Of a stretch of 64,000 nucleotides of DNA, positions 34,863-49,800 are shown piece by piece. Under the pieces are notes generated by a model that did not search any database, had not been told where the DNA came from, and saw nothing but the letters and a program-made list of their open reading frames with translations. How positions within the stretch are numbered: the first letter of the stretch is position 1; every line of letters starts with the position of its first letter. The stretch lies in assembly GCF_905147045.1 (NCBI RefSeq), contig NC_065914.1:1860001-1924000 (forward strand), written 5' to 3'. The translations under genes and the position numbers were made by a program. The stretch is from Nymphalis io. Its lineage: Eukaryota; Arthropoda; Insecta; Lepidoptera; Nymphalidae.

Positions 34863-37800
34863 CGAATATATAAATACGAATATATATTATGATAAAAAAA
34901 TTTATACACAAAAACGCAAAAAAAAATCAGAAAGAGTTAATTAATGAACCATTCGTGGCAGTACTTTGATCTTTAAATTTAAATATGCAATCCGTCATAA
35001 TATATTTTTATTTTAAATTTGTGCCATCACCAAACAAATCTAAATCCGCCTCTTTATAAACATTATTGTACGTTTTGAGGGCCCTGTTTAAAGGCGCTGT
35101 TATGCCTATATTTGTTCGTGAAAACCGACATTTAAAAGTCGGTATGTTCACAAATCTTGAACTCTGTCTCGGTGTAACTAATTTATTTCATATGAGAAGA
35201 TCGGGGCAGTCTATTCTGCCTGATATGATTTTATGTAGAAAACACAAATCCATGACATCTCTGCGACTTGCAAGTGTACTCATGTTGTAATGTTTTAACA
35301 TATCAGAGTATTCTTTCAAATATTTTTTATTCTTGTCCTTATAAGACAAAAATTTTAAAAACTTTTTCTGTACTCTTTCCAACCTGTCCTTATGAATTTG
35401 ATAAAACGGATTCCACGCAACAGAGCAGTATTCTAACCTACTTACGAATGATTTATACAAAGTAACCATTGAGTTTGATTTCTTAAATTTTTTTGTGTTT
35501 CTTTTAATAAACCCTAGCGCAATGAATGACTTACTTATAATGTGATCAATATGCGGGATAAAATTCATTTTTGAATCAATTATTATTCCTAAATCTTTTA
35601 TTTGGTTTACTTTCTTTAGAATGCAATTATTTATGTTATAATCATAATTAATTTCTGATATTTTTCTACTAAACGTAGTACTGTGATATTTTATTTCATT
35701 TAGTTTCATGCGATTTTCATGACACCATTTCGTAAATTTATTTAGATCACTTTGTAAACATTTAGAATCTTGGATTGTATTTATATTCATATAAATTTTC
35801 AAGTCATCCGCATAAAAACTAAATTTACTATATTTAAAACAGTTAGCCGCGTCGTTAATGAAAATAACAAACAATACTGGATCCAACCAAGAGCCCTGTG
35901 GAACTCCAGATGTTGCAAAAATGTCTCTGACTCAAATCCTGGGCGGATTAACAACATTTATTTCTCTATTTTATAAGTACGTATCTAAAAGTTTAAGAAA
36001 ATATCCATTAAACTCATAGTTAAAAAGCTTACTCATCAGCACCTTATGATCAACGAGGTCAAATGCTTTTGCTAGATCGGTATAAATACTTGTGTATTAT
36101 TATCCAATGAATTCGAAATGTCATTAACAAAAACTGCTAAGTTTGACATTGTAGACCTATTTTTAATGAAACCATGCTGATTTTTCGATATATGTGATTT
36201 AACTTTCCAAGTGAGAAAAGGTACATATTAATGTTTCGAAAATCTTTGAGAACACCGACAAAATGGAAATTGCTCTATAGTTTCTTATATCCTTTTTGTC
36301 ACCACTTTTAAATATAGGAACTACTCGTGCTTTCTTCCAAAGACTTGGAAACTTTCCAATAGCTAATGATTCATGACAAATTATTGAAAGTGGTTTCACT
36401 AAAGTAGAAGCAAACCACTTAACGAATATTGGCGGTATATTGTCAGAGCCTGCACCTTTATCAATACTTAGGGTCTTTAGTTCCGACAGTATCTCCTTGT
36501 CGGCTATAATAACGTTACTTATCTGAGAGTTACATTGGTATTTTTTATTATTATAATATATATAGTTAGTGAGGTATTGATAGGTGTTGAATCAGAAACA
36601 TTGTATATACTTGAGAAATATTTAGCAAATTGGTCGCATATGTCTTTTCCGTTAGTAAAATTACGGTTATCCATTGTCATTAATGCCGGATAAGCACATT
36701 TTTCATTTCGAAGATTCTTTATATAAGAGTAAAAAAACTTTGGATTTCTTTTAATATTGTTTTCTATGTTTTCAATATATTTCAAATAGTCTAAGTTAAT
36801 GAGATCTCTACACCCACCCCTAAGTATTTTGAATTCATATCCATCTAGTGGGTTACCATATTTTTTAAATAATATCCTATACTTGTTTTTTTCTTTTAAC
36901 CTTATTTTGAGCTGGAACGAATACCATACTGTATATTTTATTTGGTGTTTAATAGACTTTTTTGGTACATAATTTTCTATGATTCGTCGTAATTCTATAT
37001 AAAACAAATTAACCATATCATCAACATCTGTACACAATACTACATACACATAATAAATAGTTCTTTCCAATTTATTTCTTAATTTTTTTTGTTTATCACA
37101 TCGTAATCTGCATCAATATACATAAATTTAACTATATCCCTAGGTAAAAATAGAGTTTCCGATGAACCATCTACCTCAAAATTAATTTCCAGTGGAGGAT
37201 GATATTTATCGATAGAGCAAACATGTGTGGTACATATGTATCTTGAACATTGATCTTAATAATATTAGTAAAACCTAGGTCTAAAACTATTCCATAAACG
37301 TTATTAACTTTGTTTATTTGTGATAGGCCGGTTAAATCCATAAAATCCTTGACAATAGAGTTAGTTGATGAGTTTGTGCTATGTACATATAATTTTTTTG
37401 AGTTGTTTCCATTAAAGCATTCGCAAAGGCTAGCTATTATATTTTTAATACATTTTATTGCTTTAGTGTTGATTCCATCTATACCAGTACTGCAGTTTGC
37501 ATCGAGATTATCAATTATTTTTAAGATTTCAGTAACTGTGCTTGGGCTGAAATCTGAAAGTTTGTGAGTTGCGTCAGTTAGTGGATTTGGTAAGGCAAAA
37601 GAGGGGTGGTCATGAAATGTCTTTGGTATTTCATTTGCTAATTTGGTCCCTATTGTGGGAAACTAATCATTAAATATTTGACAAACTTCCACAGGATTAG
37701 TTACAAATTTACCATCTACATAGAATTTTGGAGTAGCACAAATTTGTTTAAGTTTATTAGATGTTAGTGTGTTAACTAAGTTGTACATCCTTTTTGTTTT

Positions 37801-40800
37801 TTTTTTTACACATTTACTAAATTTTTTATAGTAATAAAAGGCCTTTCTATATTGAATCGATTGGTTACCTGTTTCCTCTTGATAAATTCTAGTTTTAATA
37901 TGTCGTCTTCAGGCTTCCTCCTGTGTTCTGTCTACAGTATACTCCTTTGATTTATGTCTGTCATGATATCCTTTTGTATCCGATCTTTTTGAGGTAAATT
38001 TAATTTTTTTGTTTTTATTATCTTATTTTCTTCTAAACAAAACTTCTATTTTTGTTCTAGCCTCAAGTAGTCTTTGCTCAATTCATCGAAATTGACTGTT
38101 TCTATGGTTTTGTAAAGGTTTTCGTAGTTTATCGTTTCGTATTGTGATACGCTCACAATTGCTTTGGGGGGGGGGGGGATTTAATTTTCTTTAGTTCTAA
38201 GAATATTTGTTTATGATCTGACTTAGCAGAGTTGATGATTGCCATATGATAGTTTTCGTTTGTCAAATTTGTAGTAACATGATCCAGGATAGATTTTCTT
38301 GTGCTACTGTCTCTTGTACAATATTTATTCAATATGATGTGTCCATCTTCTTTTAGTAGGATTTTTGTGGTTACTATCTCTTTTGGTTATCTTTAATTAA
38401 CTAACATACAAAATTTCTTGTTTCTAAGTCCACGCGTTCAAGAGTTATATGCATATTAGCCATGGTCAATAGACCACTCAGGAAAAATAAAAAAAAATGC
38501 TTAAAATTTCTGCGCCTTATTTTGTGGTCACTATCACTTTTAGATATCTTTAATTGACCAGAATACAAAATTTCAAGTTTCCAAGTCAATGCGTTTAAAC
38601 GTTATATAAGCTACAAAGTAGTACAGTCTAGTAGAAAAGTTTAGGCTCAGGAATGTCATCTGACGGCTAGTTTCAGCGACGTCACACTGGCGGGGAGCTC
38701 TGCAGCGCCCCCTATTAATGTGAGATGCCAGACGATCAACATATTTAATCCCCAAAACGTTTTTTATTATCTCCATAAATATATTATTTATCATTTGCAT
38801 CATTCGACCATTAAATACGCGTTTACACCGATATCCGTGGATCCGTGAAATTAATTATTTTCATCCCGCGTTGAATGCGTGTGAGAGTGGAAGGGGGGTG
38901 TTAGGTATCCTATCTCCTCTTCTGTAATGTATACTTGATGGCTCAAAAGATAGTTACTATTATTGGCGTAGTGCTTTTTGATCCCCAAGCTAATATTAAG
39001 ATTGTTAATGTCCCACTGCTGGGCTAAGGCCTCCTCTCCATTTTGAGAAGGTTTGGAACTAACTCCTCTTCTGTAATGTATACTTGATGGCTCAAAAGAT
39101 AGTTACTCTTATTGGCGTAGTGCTTTTTGATCCTAATATCCTAATATTAAATGTCAAGTCACTCACTTAGTCAGAGTACTCACACAGTACTCTGACTAAG
39201 CCGAGATGGCCTAGTGGTTAGAACGCGTAAGTCTTAACCAATGATCGTAGGTTCAAACCCGGGCGATCATCACAGAATTTTCGTGTGCTTAATTTGTGTT
39301 TATAATTCATCTTGCGCTCGACGTGAAGGAAAACATCGTGAGGAAACCTATATGTGTCTAATTTCACTGAAGTTTTGCATATGTATATTCCACAACCCGA
39401 ATTGGAGCAGCATATTGCACCATGTGGCTCGTCTTAACTCAACAATTTCGAGGAACACGGATATTTTCTCTCCCTCCTTAAAATAAATATGCGATATCCC
39501 ACTTGATTTGTCTCATATACCCATAGAAGTCCATGCAATGCTGCAAAAGATGGAATTTTCAAATATCGCTTGCCTTGTCATTCGGAATTATTAAATCTGT
39601 CCTACAAAAATGTCTATATCGTTGGTGATCACTTAACATCAGGTAGCCCATTTACGTCTACCTATAACATAAAAAAAGTTTAAGTAACTATTGCGGGGGG
39701 CCTGAAACAGTGTCCTCGCTGATCCTACAACTGGAATATCGCAAGCTGTGTATAAATTAGTGCACGGTTAATTAAACTAGATTACAGTAAGCGATGTACA
39801 TATATAATATGGAGAGAAAACAAAACAAAACAAAAAAAACATGTACTTGAATAAATACATACATGTGTCCAACGGTGTCGAAGATGATTTACCTTAAACA
39901 GATATACCAACTGTTATGTCAAAACGATAGAACAGTCCGGCTTAAAGCTGCGTGTGTCATCAATCAATCAGTTAACTCAGTGACGTATTAATATGTTAAT
40001 AATAATAATAATAATGTCCTCCATACCGATTTCGGCACGGCGGCCAATCTCAAGAGAGATAAGTTAACTGCGCAAGAGATATTATAGTGCAAAAGTGTGC
40101 GCAAACACAGGTGCACTGTCTATTCCCTAACTCTCATAATCCGATGGAACGGCAATCTGTCGGATGGTCCTGCGCCGGAAAGAGTATAGGCGTAGGATCA
40201 ACGGTTTTGCGTGCTTTCCGAGGCACGGGAGTGAACACACTTCCAATTTCCAGACTCCGGGCTGCTACTAAGAATTTTCTGGCAGAAAAACCCAATAACT
40301 TTTTATGGGCCCGACCTTCGAATTGAACCCAGGACCTCCTGGACATCAAACCACTAGACCAACGAAGCAGTCAATACGTTAATGGTGTATAGGTGTATAT
40401 ATACAAAGACTAAATTCTAATAATAACAATAATACACCAACATACACTTGATATATAAGATGTCTAAAGTTAAGATGAACCTAACCTTACCTTTAGGTAA
40501 CACAGAAGTATTGTATAATAATAATAATGTCCTGGGACATTATTCACACACGGCCATCTGATCCCAAACTAAGCAGAGCTCGTACTTGTTGAATATGTGA
40601 ATAATATATAATATTATTGATAATTGTTTGAGGATAATTACTGAGCGCAATAAAAGACGTCCATTCGGTTGAGCGTTTAATAGCGAGAGACCACCATACA
40701 TGGGTTTACAATTACCCACAGTTATAAAAGTAATATTCTAAAACTACCCCATACATTACACCCTCACCCTTAATTACTTATACATTACTTAGAATTAACT

Positions 40801-43800
40801 TAACCTAACTTAAAATAAATTATATAATATTAGTTGCCTAATCAAATTCGAATCGAAATCGTTCAACTGGTTTCCTAACGCGCTGGGAACGAATCGATGG
40901 TGGAACATTTACCTGAGTATCAGATGATATGAATATGGTGGAATAATAAGTTCCGTGTTGGATGATTCAGCCGACTCAGTCGTCGGTATTTCTAGCTGTG
41001 GCTCAGATATGGGGTGATCACTCGGCATGTTTTGGTTTTGTGGTGGCGATTTTGACGTAGATAAATCAAAGCTTACCCAACGTTTTATTATCTGATTAAC
41101 GTGTCTTTTGATAGGTGGACCGTCATCCCTACCTATGAGGTAATTACGAGATCCAAAATTACCATCTATTTTACCTTTTAACCATTTGTTTCCTTCCCCA
41201 TAATTCCTTACCCAGACATTATCCCCTTGTTTAAATTGCCTTATAACTCCTTTTCCTCTTTCTATTTGCTTATTTTGCACCTCCCGTACTCTATCTTCCA
41301 TCGCCCAATCCCTATGCAATAAGTCTAGTCTTGATCTTATACGCCTACGTTGTAAAATCATGGCAGGTGAAAGACCCGTGGTACTTTGATCGACGTTCCT
41401 GTATGCTAATAAATAGGTTTGCAATGCGGCATCGATATCGCAACCATCTCTTAAAGACTTTTTTATTGCCCGTTTGCACAACTTAACAGCGCCTTCCGCT
41501 GCTCCATTACTAGACGGATGATACACGGGGGAGAATGTAACCTTAATACCGTTGTTCCTCATAAAATTGGCATATTCTTTGCTCGAGAAAGGCGGCCCAT
41601 TATCCGAAACAATTTCTTTAGGCAAACCGAACCTAGCGAAAGTTTCCCGTAAAACTTTAATAACAGCAGCCGCGGTCGTATTTGGCATGTTAAAAATTTC
41701 TAACCATTTCGATGTGGAGTCTATTAAAACTAAAAATGTTTTACCGTTAAGCGGTCCTAAGAAGTCAATGTGTATTCTTGACCATGGCTCCGGAATAAAA
41801 GGCCATGGCTTGATCGGAGCTTTCGCTGGTGCTGCGTTTTCCATCGCACACGTAACACACTCATTACAAGTGCGTTCAATGTCGGCGTCGATACCGGGCC
41901 ACCAAACGTAACTACGTGCAATGCTCTTCATCTTTACTATACCTAAATGACCAACGTGTATTTCCTTTAGCAAATCAGATGTTAATGATTTAGGTATTAC
42001 TAAGCGGTATCCCCAAATTATACACCCCGCATCTAAATACAATTCATTACGACGTACAAAATATGGCTTAAGATCTTCATCGTCGCACGCCTTGGACCAC
42101 CCGGATTGTAAGTATAAAATTACTTTCTTAAGTATGTTATCCTTATTCTGATGTTCTACTACTGTCTTCCGTGTATTATACCTAAATAAGCCCTTGTGAG
42201 TGTTTATTACAGTGTATTTTTTTGATTCATCAAGTTCAAGTTGTGCATAGGCCTGAGACAGATCTAACTTAGTAAATTTGATACCCCCGTGTAATTTAAC
42301 TAACAGATCCTCGACTCTCGGTAAAGGAAAACGATCCACCTCCAAGCACTTATTTAATGTTAATTTAAAATCACCACATACGCGTATTGTGCCGTCCTTT
42401 TTCATTACCGGTACGATCGGTGTAGCCCAGTCAGATGTAGTAACCGGCGTGATCACTCCATCCCGTACCAGCTGATCCAGCGCCCGCTCCACAGGCTCGC
42501 GAAGTGCGTAAGCGAGCGGTCGTGCGCGCATGAACACCGGCTTCGCGTCGGGTCGCAGCCGAAAACCAACCGTTCCACCATTGAATCGTCCCAGCCCGTC
42601 CGAAAACACTTCAAAATATCTGGAACTGAATTCATTTAAATTAAACAGCTTGGAATTAAAATCAATACTATTACAATTCATAATAGGAATCTCGATCTGT
42701 AACTCGCTAATACAATGCCTGCCTAACAGATTCGTTTTTGCATCTTTTATAATAAATAAATCCAACGATTTTCTTTTATTTTTGTAACTAACTATAGGAC
42801 TTATTTTACCAACGGGTTTTACAATTTCTCCAGTATAATAGCGTAAATTTAAATCACACTTTCGAATTAAATTATGTGACAGATATTTCTTATAGCAATT
42901 ATAACTAATGCATGATATCGCACTGCCCGTGTCTATTTCCATACAAAGAACACATTTATCAATATTGATACTAATTGTGTATGGTGCAATTTTTTTTAAA
43001 TAACTACTTATAGAAAAATTGTTTACCTCCTCACTGCCCGAGCCTTCGTTTTCTGTGCATACGGAACTATCACTTTTTTACGATGTTTAATGACACCTGA
43101 CTTTGTAGTACTGGACAAACCTTTTTTAAATGACCTTGTTCGTTGCAAACTCGACATATATAAAGTCTAAATTTACACCGATTTACTTGATGATTTGCAC
43201 CACAAACGTCACACACTTGTTTAAAAGTCGTTCCCTTCTTTTGTCGTGCGAAGTCATTCATATTATTATCGCTCCGCCTGCTAATTATCGCTCCGCTTGT
43301 GAGGCTTGTACCACTGCTTAAAACCGGTTCTCGCGTTCATACGTTCATATATTTTTGTAGATGTTTCCCTGTGCTTCTTCTCCTGGACGTCATCTGGTTT
43401 ATAGATTCCTCCGCCTCTGATACGCCGTCACCTAATCTCCTGGTACGACCTTCTACCAAGGCTGCATCCGCCTCTGCAGCTTCCATTGTCACCGCGAGTT
43501 TAAACGCCGAATCGAACGTTATATTATCCTCCGCAAACATTCTTTGACGGATACAGTCACTGTTAATACCACATACAAATTGATCCCTCAAATTATCCAA
43601 TAATGTTTCCGAACAAAAACCGCAATGTTTCGTCAATTTCTTTAATGCCGCCGCATATTCCGCCACGGACTCATTATGACGTTGCACTCTTTGTCTGAAT
43701 TTGAACCGCTCCGCCAATACACTCGGTTTTGGTTGAAGATGGCGTCGCATAACATCCACCAGCTCTTCATAGCTTTTCGCAGATGGTTTGACTGGTGTAA

Positions 43801-46800
43801 ATAAATTCACCATCAGTTCGTACGCGTCACTTCCGATCACCGTTATCAGTGTCGCTACTCGTATCGCCGGTTTCACATCGTTAACAATAAAATACTGTTC
43901 CAACCGATCCACATACAAATTCCAATCGTCCTTGCCAAGGTCGAAGTGTTCCAGTTTTCCCACCGACATAGTAATAAAAACGATGCGTCACACACGTAGT
44001 TTCTTTACTACTCGTCGCCACTGTTGAATATGTGAATAATATATAATATTATTGATAATTGTTTGAGGATAATTACTGAGCGCAATAAAAGACGTCCATT
44101 CGGTTGAGCGTTTAATAGCGAGAGACCACCATACATGGGTTTACAATTACCCACAGTTATAAAAGTAGTATTCTAAAACTACCCCATACATTACAGTACT
44201 ATGGAAACCAGACAACTGATATACTACATATACTTTTCTTTTGTAAATACATACTTATATAGATAATTACACCTAGACTCAGGATAAACAGACATGTTCA
44301 TGCACACAAATGTCTGTCCTGGGTGGGAATCGAACCCACAACCTTTGGCGTGAATGACAAGTATCTACCAACCACGCCAACCGGTTTTATGTATTCATAT
44401 TTTTATTAAAGTTTATACTTATTTGCATGGGATGCTCATACAATTGCAGATGACTGTGGTACGCGAATATGGACTTTAAACACTGCGTAGACACTTCAAT
44501 TTCCCTTGTACAATTATAAATGCACAGCGATTCAATGTTCACGTTCAGCGATTCAATCCTCCTGTTTGCTTTTCAGTATCCACCAACGACCACTACATGC
44601 GTCAACCGGCCTCAAACGGAGCTGGAGAAGGGTTACCATGATAGTTTAGTAATGGTCTTAGATACACTAGAGATATGCCTCAGCTCTCAGCCCAAGTCCA
44701 CGGCGAAGTACGAGGAAGCAATGAACGTTAAGATCTTATTGCGAGAAGTTTGCCAATTCATTGGTAAGTTGAATTCAGATATAACCAATACCTTTCATTA
44801 ACCCCAATTTATTTGAAAGAATTGATGGAACTGACGGTAAGAATGGATTAAAGTTGAGGCTCAGGCTGGAAGACGTGAATCTAAAACGAAGTTTGCTTGC
44901 CTAGTTTGCGATAAAGCGAGTCTTATACAACGTCCTCTGCCCAGTGCCTAGTGGCTAGCTATAAGGCCGCACATCGCGAGGTCCTGAGTTCAAATCCCAA
45001 GTCGGGCCAGTAAAAAGTTATTGGGTTATGCCGTCGAAGATTCTCAGTAGCTGCCGGGAGTCTGGAAGTTCGAAGTGTGTACACTCTCTGTCTCGGAAAG
45101 CACGTGAACACGTTGGTCTTGCGCTTGAACTCTATCCTGTCGTGTCGGGTTGCTTTCCCATCGGATTATGAGGGTGATAGAATAGAGTGCACTTGTATTT
45201 GCGCACATACTTGTGTACGATAATATGTCCTGCGCAATATAAATAATAATTAAATATAAATAGTGTTCAAAAATAATAATGTCCTCCTGACCGAAAATTA
45301 TTATTATTATCAAGTCAATAAGAAATTGTAATTGGTTTCAGATCTTCGAAACGAGAGCAACGTCAACAGCACCCTCCTCAGGCAATTAGCGAGTAAAGTA
45401 CTCTTCGCTCTCAGTCTCAATTTTTTCAATGCAGTTTTCAATAGGATAAGCGCACGATTACAGGTTCGTATTGTATATGCATTAAAACTACTGGTTTTTG
45501 TTCGAGGTGTATGTTATATAGCCTAATCCAATGGCAGGTGAAGTAAGTTTAAGAAATAGTCAATATTTCTTAAGGCGCCAAGTGTATGAGCGGTCGTGAC
45601 CACGTACTGTCAGGTGGCCCATCTGCCCGTCGGTCTACATATATTTATATGAATTTCAAAATGTAATATTGTTATTTCATGTGTTATTGCGTCTATGCGT
45701 TGGTTGTCCTATTAAAATAAATAAATAAAAATAATAATTAATGTATAATAGAGGTTGCAATAAAATCCACTCAGCGTTTTGTTTCGAACAATTCTGACAT
45801 TTTTTCTTCTTCTAGGAATTAGCATCTAGCTCAGAAGAAAACCCCGATTACACTGATATAGAGCTGATACAGCACGTCAATGTTGACATATTGAGGCTTA
45901 TACGGCTTTTGACAGGTGAGTCGGTAAATATAAGTAATATCAAATATATCAATACCAAATGTTGCCATATATTTCTCGATTGTCAGAAAGAAATTCTATT
46001 CGTTATCATTGAATTTATATAGTTTTTTAAGTATATTTTATCGGCCTCCCTTATAAACGTTGTAAGACCAATAGATTAATTAAGCAATGCTGTGTCTTCT
46101 TCTTTCGAATGTCAAATCAATAATGACAGAAAGAGAGAAATCAGTGTTTAACTATAACTTTTTATATAAGGTAATATATATCTATGTTATATAAACATTA
46201 TTGTATTTCAGAATCTATTCAAAAGTTTAAATTGTTAAGAAAATCAGCGCATATAGTACTCGTTGTGTCGCTGGAGAAAGCTGTCTGGAATTGGATAGAC
46301 ACATACCCGCAGGTTAGATTATATATTGTTTAATTATCTGTGGAAACTTAACTGCTGTTTTATTATTTTATATTAATATACTATAAGTATCATCACACTG
46401 TACGATTCCCTAAAGAGTGAATATAATTTGCAAAAATAATATTTATTATAAAGCTTTAATATTTAAAGGTAATTATAATCTGGTGGTAGGGCTTTGTGCA
46501 AGCCCGTCTGGGTAGGTACCACCCACTCATCAGATATTCTACCGCAAAACAGTAGTACTTGTTATTGTTGTGTTCCGGTTTGAAGGATGAGTGAGCCAGT
46601 GTAATTACAGGCACAAGGGACATAACATCTTAGTTCCCAAGGTTGGTGGCGCAATAGCGATGTAAGCGATGGTTAACATTTCTTACAATGGGAATATCTA
46701 TGGGCGTTGGTGACCACTTACCATCAAATGGCCCATATGATCGTCCGCCAACCTATACTATAAAAAAATAAAGTAAAATCAAGTAAATAGTAAGTTAATC

Positions 46801-49800
46801 ATTTATATAAAAAGCAAGTTGTCTAACAGTAAATGCCCCACTACTGGGATTAGTTTCCTCTCATTTTATGCAGAAATTTTGGTGTTTACTCATTTCTCTA
46901 ATGTGGGCTTGTACTTGGACATGAAACAGACTTTCATCCTACATATGCAGGTCCTCACAATCTTAACCTGCGACCAATAGAATCAATTGCAAACCAAAGA
47001 GAATTCTAAGAGATCATTTCCCAGCTGTGGAACTATAATAATAATATTTTATTTATTTCTTTGCAAAAAGTTAACAACTTGCCATAAAACATTTAAATAC
47101 CAGCTAAATAGTGTGAATACTGGTGCTTGCATTAGGTAAACTGTTTTACAAGACACCAGGCATCCACTCCTGTTTATTTGAACAAAAAAGAAAAAGAAAT
47201 GTATAAAGTGAGAAGTTAGAAATAAAAAAAATATAAAATGAAACAAATATGATGTCCATGCTTATGTGAGCGTGAGTACGTGCGCTGTATACAGTAAAGA
47301 GCTATTAAAAAAAAAGCAAGTGTTATACGACCTTTTTCTACTGACAGTTTTATAACGTACATATTATTTTATGTTGCAGGAATTCGCAGAAGTCCAATGG
47401 CGGTCTAACGATGAATTAAGTAAATGCTGCGACACACTCTTCGAGATCCTACAAGATAGTATCTCGGACAACAAGAAGTCGAGGGTGGCGATGTGGCCGC
47501 TGCAGATTATGTTATTGATTTTGAATCCTGTATGTATAGCAATAGAGTTTATATTTCAATACACGCTTTTACATTTAATTAATTTTAAAACCACTTTCAT
47601 ACAACCGATTGTGCTGAAATTTTGCACACACTTGGTACTAGTGATAATGCAAATTATTATAACTATTTACTTCGATTGAGATCAATTTAAATATAATTGT
47701 TTATTATTGTCACACGCGCAAATTTCATATATATATACATATATTATATAAATTACTCAAATCTGTGGCGTCCACCACATGTGCATCCCACTAACATACA
47801 TACTTACACACATATTATAAACATACATAAACACACATCCAAACAGACATACTACACAACACATTCCAACTCAACATAGAATATTGGATTGACGACACAA
47901 CGGACGATCGAACGTACACAGTGGACAACCGCATTGTTTATCTCCGTTGTGACGTCGTCCTTTGTTCTGTGTTGAGGCCCCGCCTACCGGTGCAAGCGCA
48001 TTGGAGCGACGGATCTTTTATATTGGCTACGAATGATCCTACCAACGTTTACGACTTACGCATTATTCTACCACCGTCATAACCGTTACTTGCGCTTCAA
48101 AATAATTCGCTTTGTGTTTAAGTTTTGTGTTCGTGTTTATGTGTACATATGTGATCTTCTATGCCTGTATAACGTTATTTCTTCTGTGTGCATATATTGT
48201 GTGACCATCCGCGTGAGTTTCATTTCTTATTATAATATTCTCACAGACCCTAACACACGCGTCACTTACCCATAAATCAATGAAATTTCTAACATTCCTA
48301 TTGACCCCTAATTAATATGTTAGAAGTGGGGATAACATAAGCCCAAGAGGTCAAAATAAAAAAATAAATAATATGTAATAATATCAGCTTTTAGTGATTT
48401 ATAAAGTAATAGTCCCTAGAATTTGTGGAGATACATTTATTGTAGCGGGATGTTATTGTTTATTTTGTATTTCTAGAAAGTTCTGGAAGAAATAGTGAAC
48501 GCTGACAGCGGGGCGCCGTACAGTCCGCGACACACGAAGAAGAAGCACTTCATAGACACTCTTAAGCGCGGACTTAGTGAGTTTATGAAAAGTCACACTT
48601 GCTTTTTCCAAGAATTAACGTATGCAAATTTTCACGTACGAAAAATCTTCTAAATATATCTAAATTGTGGGCGTGGAGCCGGTTTTTATGAGATTTACAC
48701 TCAATGCCCCATTGCATTGTAAAAAATTGCATGCGTAGTAAGAACAGACTAAAAGAGATTTTGGTCCCAATAGCATCCTCCGTGGTGACCACCAGAAGTT
48801 ACCGTCTTTTTTTTTAACGCTAGAAAATCGCATTACGCGTATCCCCCACGGGAACAGTGGGGGGGGAGGGGTATGTGAGGCTCGCCGGTGTCCTAGGCGC
48901 CAAACGCGCCCCGAACATCGGAATACCCATTAAAAACCAGCGGTACCCTTTCCGCCTTAACGAGGAGCGCCACGGGATCGCTTTCGCATGCTACCGTCAT
49001 TAGAAGTTATCGCCTTAACAACCTGCAGTAATAAATGTTAATTCAGCAACAAAAAAGCATATCGGATATCTATTAATTTATTTTTTACTGGCTAAACCCG
49101 TGGCATCGCCAGCGTGGATTTCGGATTGTGTCGAAAATCCTGCAAAATCAATTTCAACGTACATAATGCCTATTCGAATTATACATATTTAAATTATTAG
49201 GTAGAAGCGGTTGTCTAAAGGAATAAGAGTTTTAATAACTTCCAAATAGCCATAGATAGATAGATAGAATATACTTTATTGTTCACCATTGTTTTACTTT
49301 ATAAAAATTACATAACATATTGTTACAACCTAATAAGCATTTTTATATTATATGTTTTATATCAAAATTATTTTCAATTTATACGCTCGTTGTCCGCAAT
49401 TGAATTAATAAAATATACTAATAATTTATTTAATCGCTTAATTTCAATTTATTAAAAATAATAAAAACATGATGTTTTCACTAATCACTTGAATTATAAG
49501 AGATGTTAGCAAATAGCGATTGCAAGCAAATGTACCTTCCGATATTTTCTAAGCAAACAATGAAATATTCACTCGTTTAAAGTAAAATGTGTGTTCATAT
49601 TCAGGCCCCCAAAACAATTGGAAGCAGATAACAGAAGCTGCAATAGTGACGTGCGTTAAGCTCTGCAAGGCCTCAACTTACGTGAAAATAGCTGACTCGG
49701 GTAACGTTATCTTCGTGCTCGTCAAATCCGTCATTAATGACCTTAAGGTAAGTCAATGTTTGTTACACGCTAGATATGATAATGGTGTACTGCCTCGTTG

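Larger units (their letters stand above)
40587..44195 (-). mobile_element. Ty3/gypsy LTR retrotransposon, 3609 bp, internally deleted
   Basis: Two 174-bp LTRs (40587-40760 and 44022-44195) with TG...CA ends and a 5-bp target duplication gtact at 40582-40586 and 44196-44200. Just inside the 5' LTR (right end, minus strand) is tggcgacgagtag, a primer-binding site starting TGG. Next to the 3' LTR is a purine tract, aagggtgaggg. It encodes Gag, a zinc knuckle, protease, part of reverse transcriptase, and integrase. It lies in Nf1 intron 2, antisense to the gene. Confidence 0.93.
40530..44390 (-). mobile_element. tRNA-derived SINE family D, split by an LTR retrotransposon
   Basis: The left part 40530-40586 ends aagcagagctcgtact. 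The right part 44196-44390 starts gtactatggaaaccagacaa. Together they match the uninterrupted junction at 15118-15135. Confidence 0.9.

Noticed and set aside
47697..47880. CRISPR-like or tandem array of aca/cac words
   Set aside because: Simple-sequence bias without regular spacing; eukaryotic intron.
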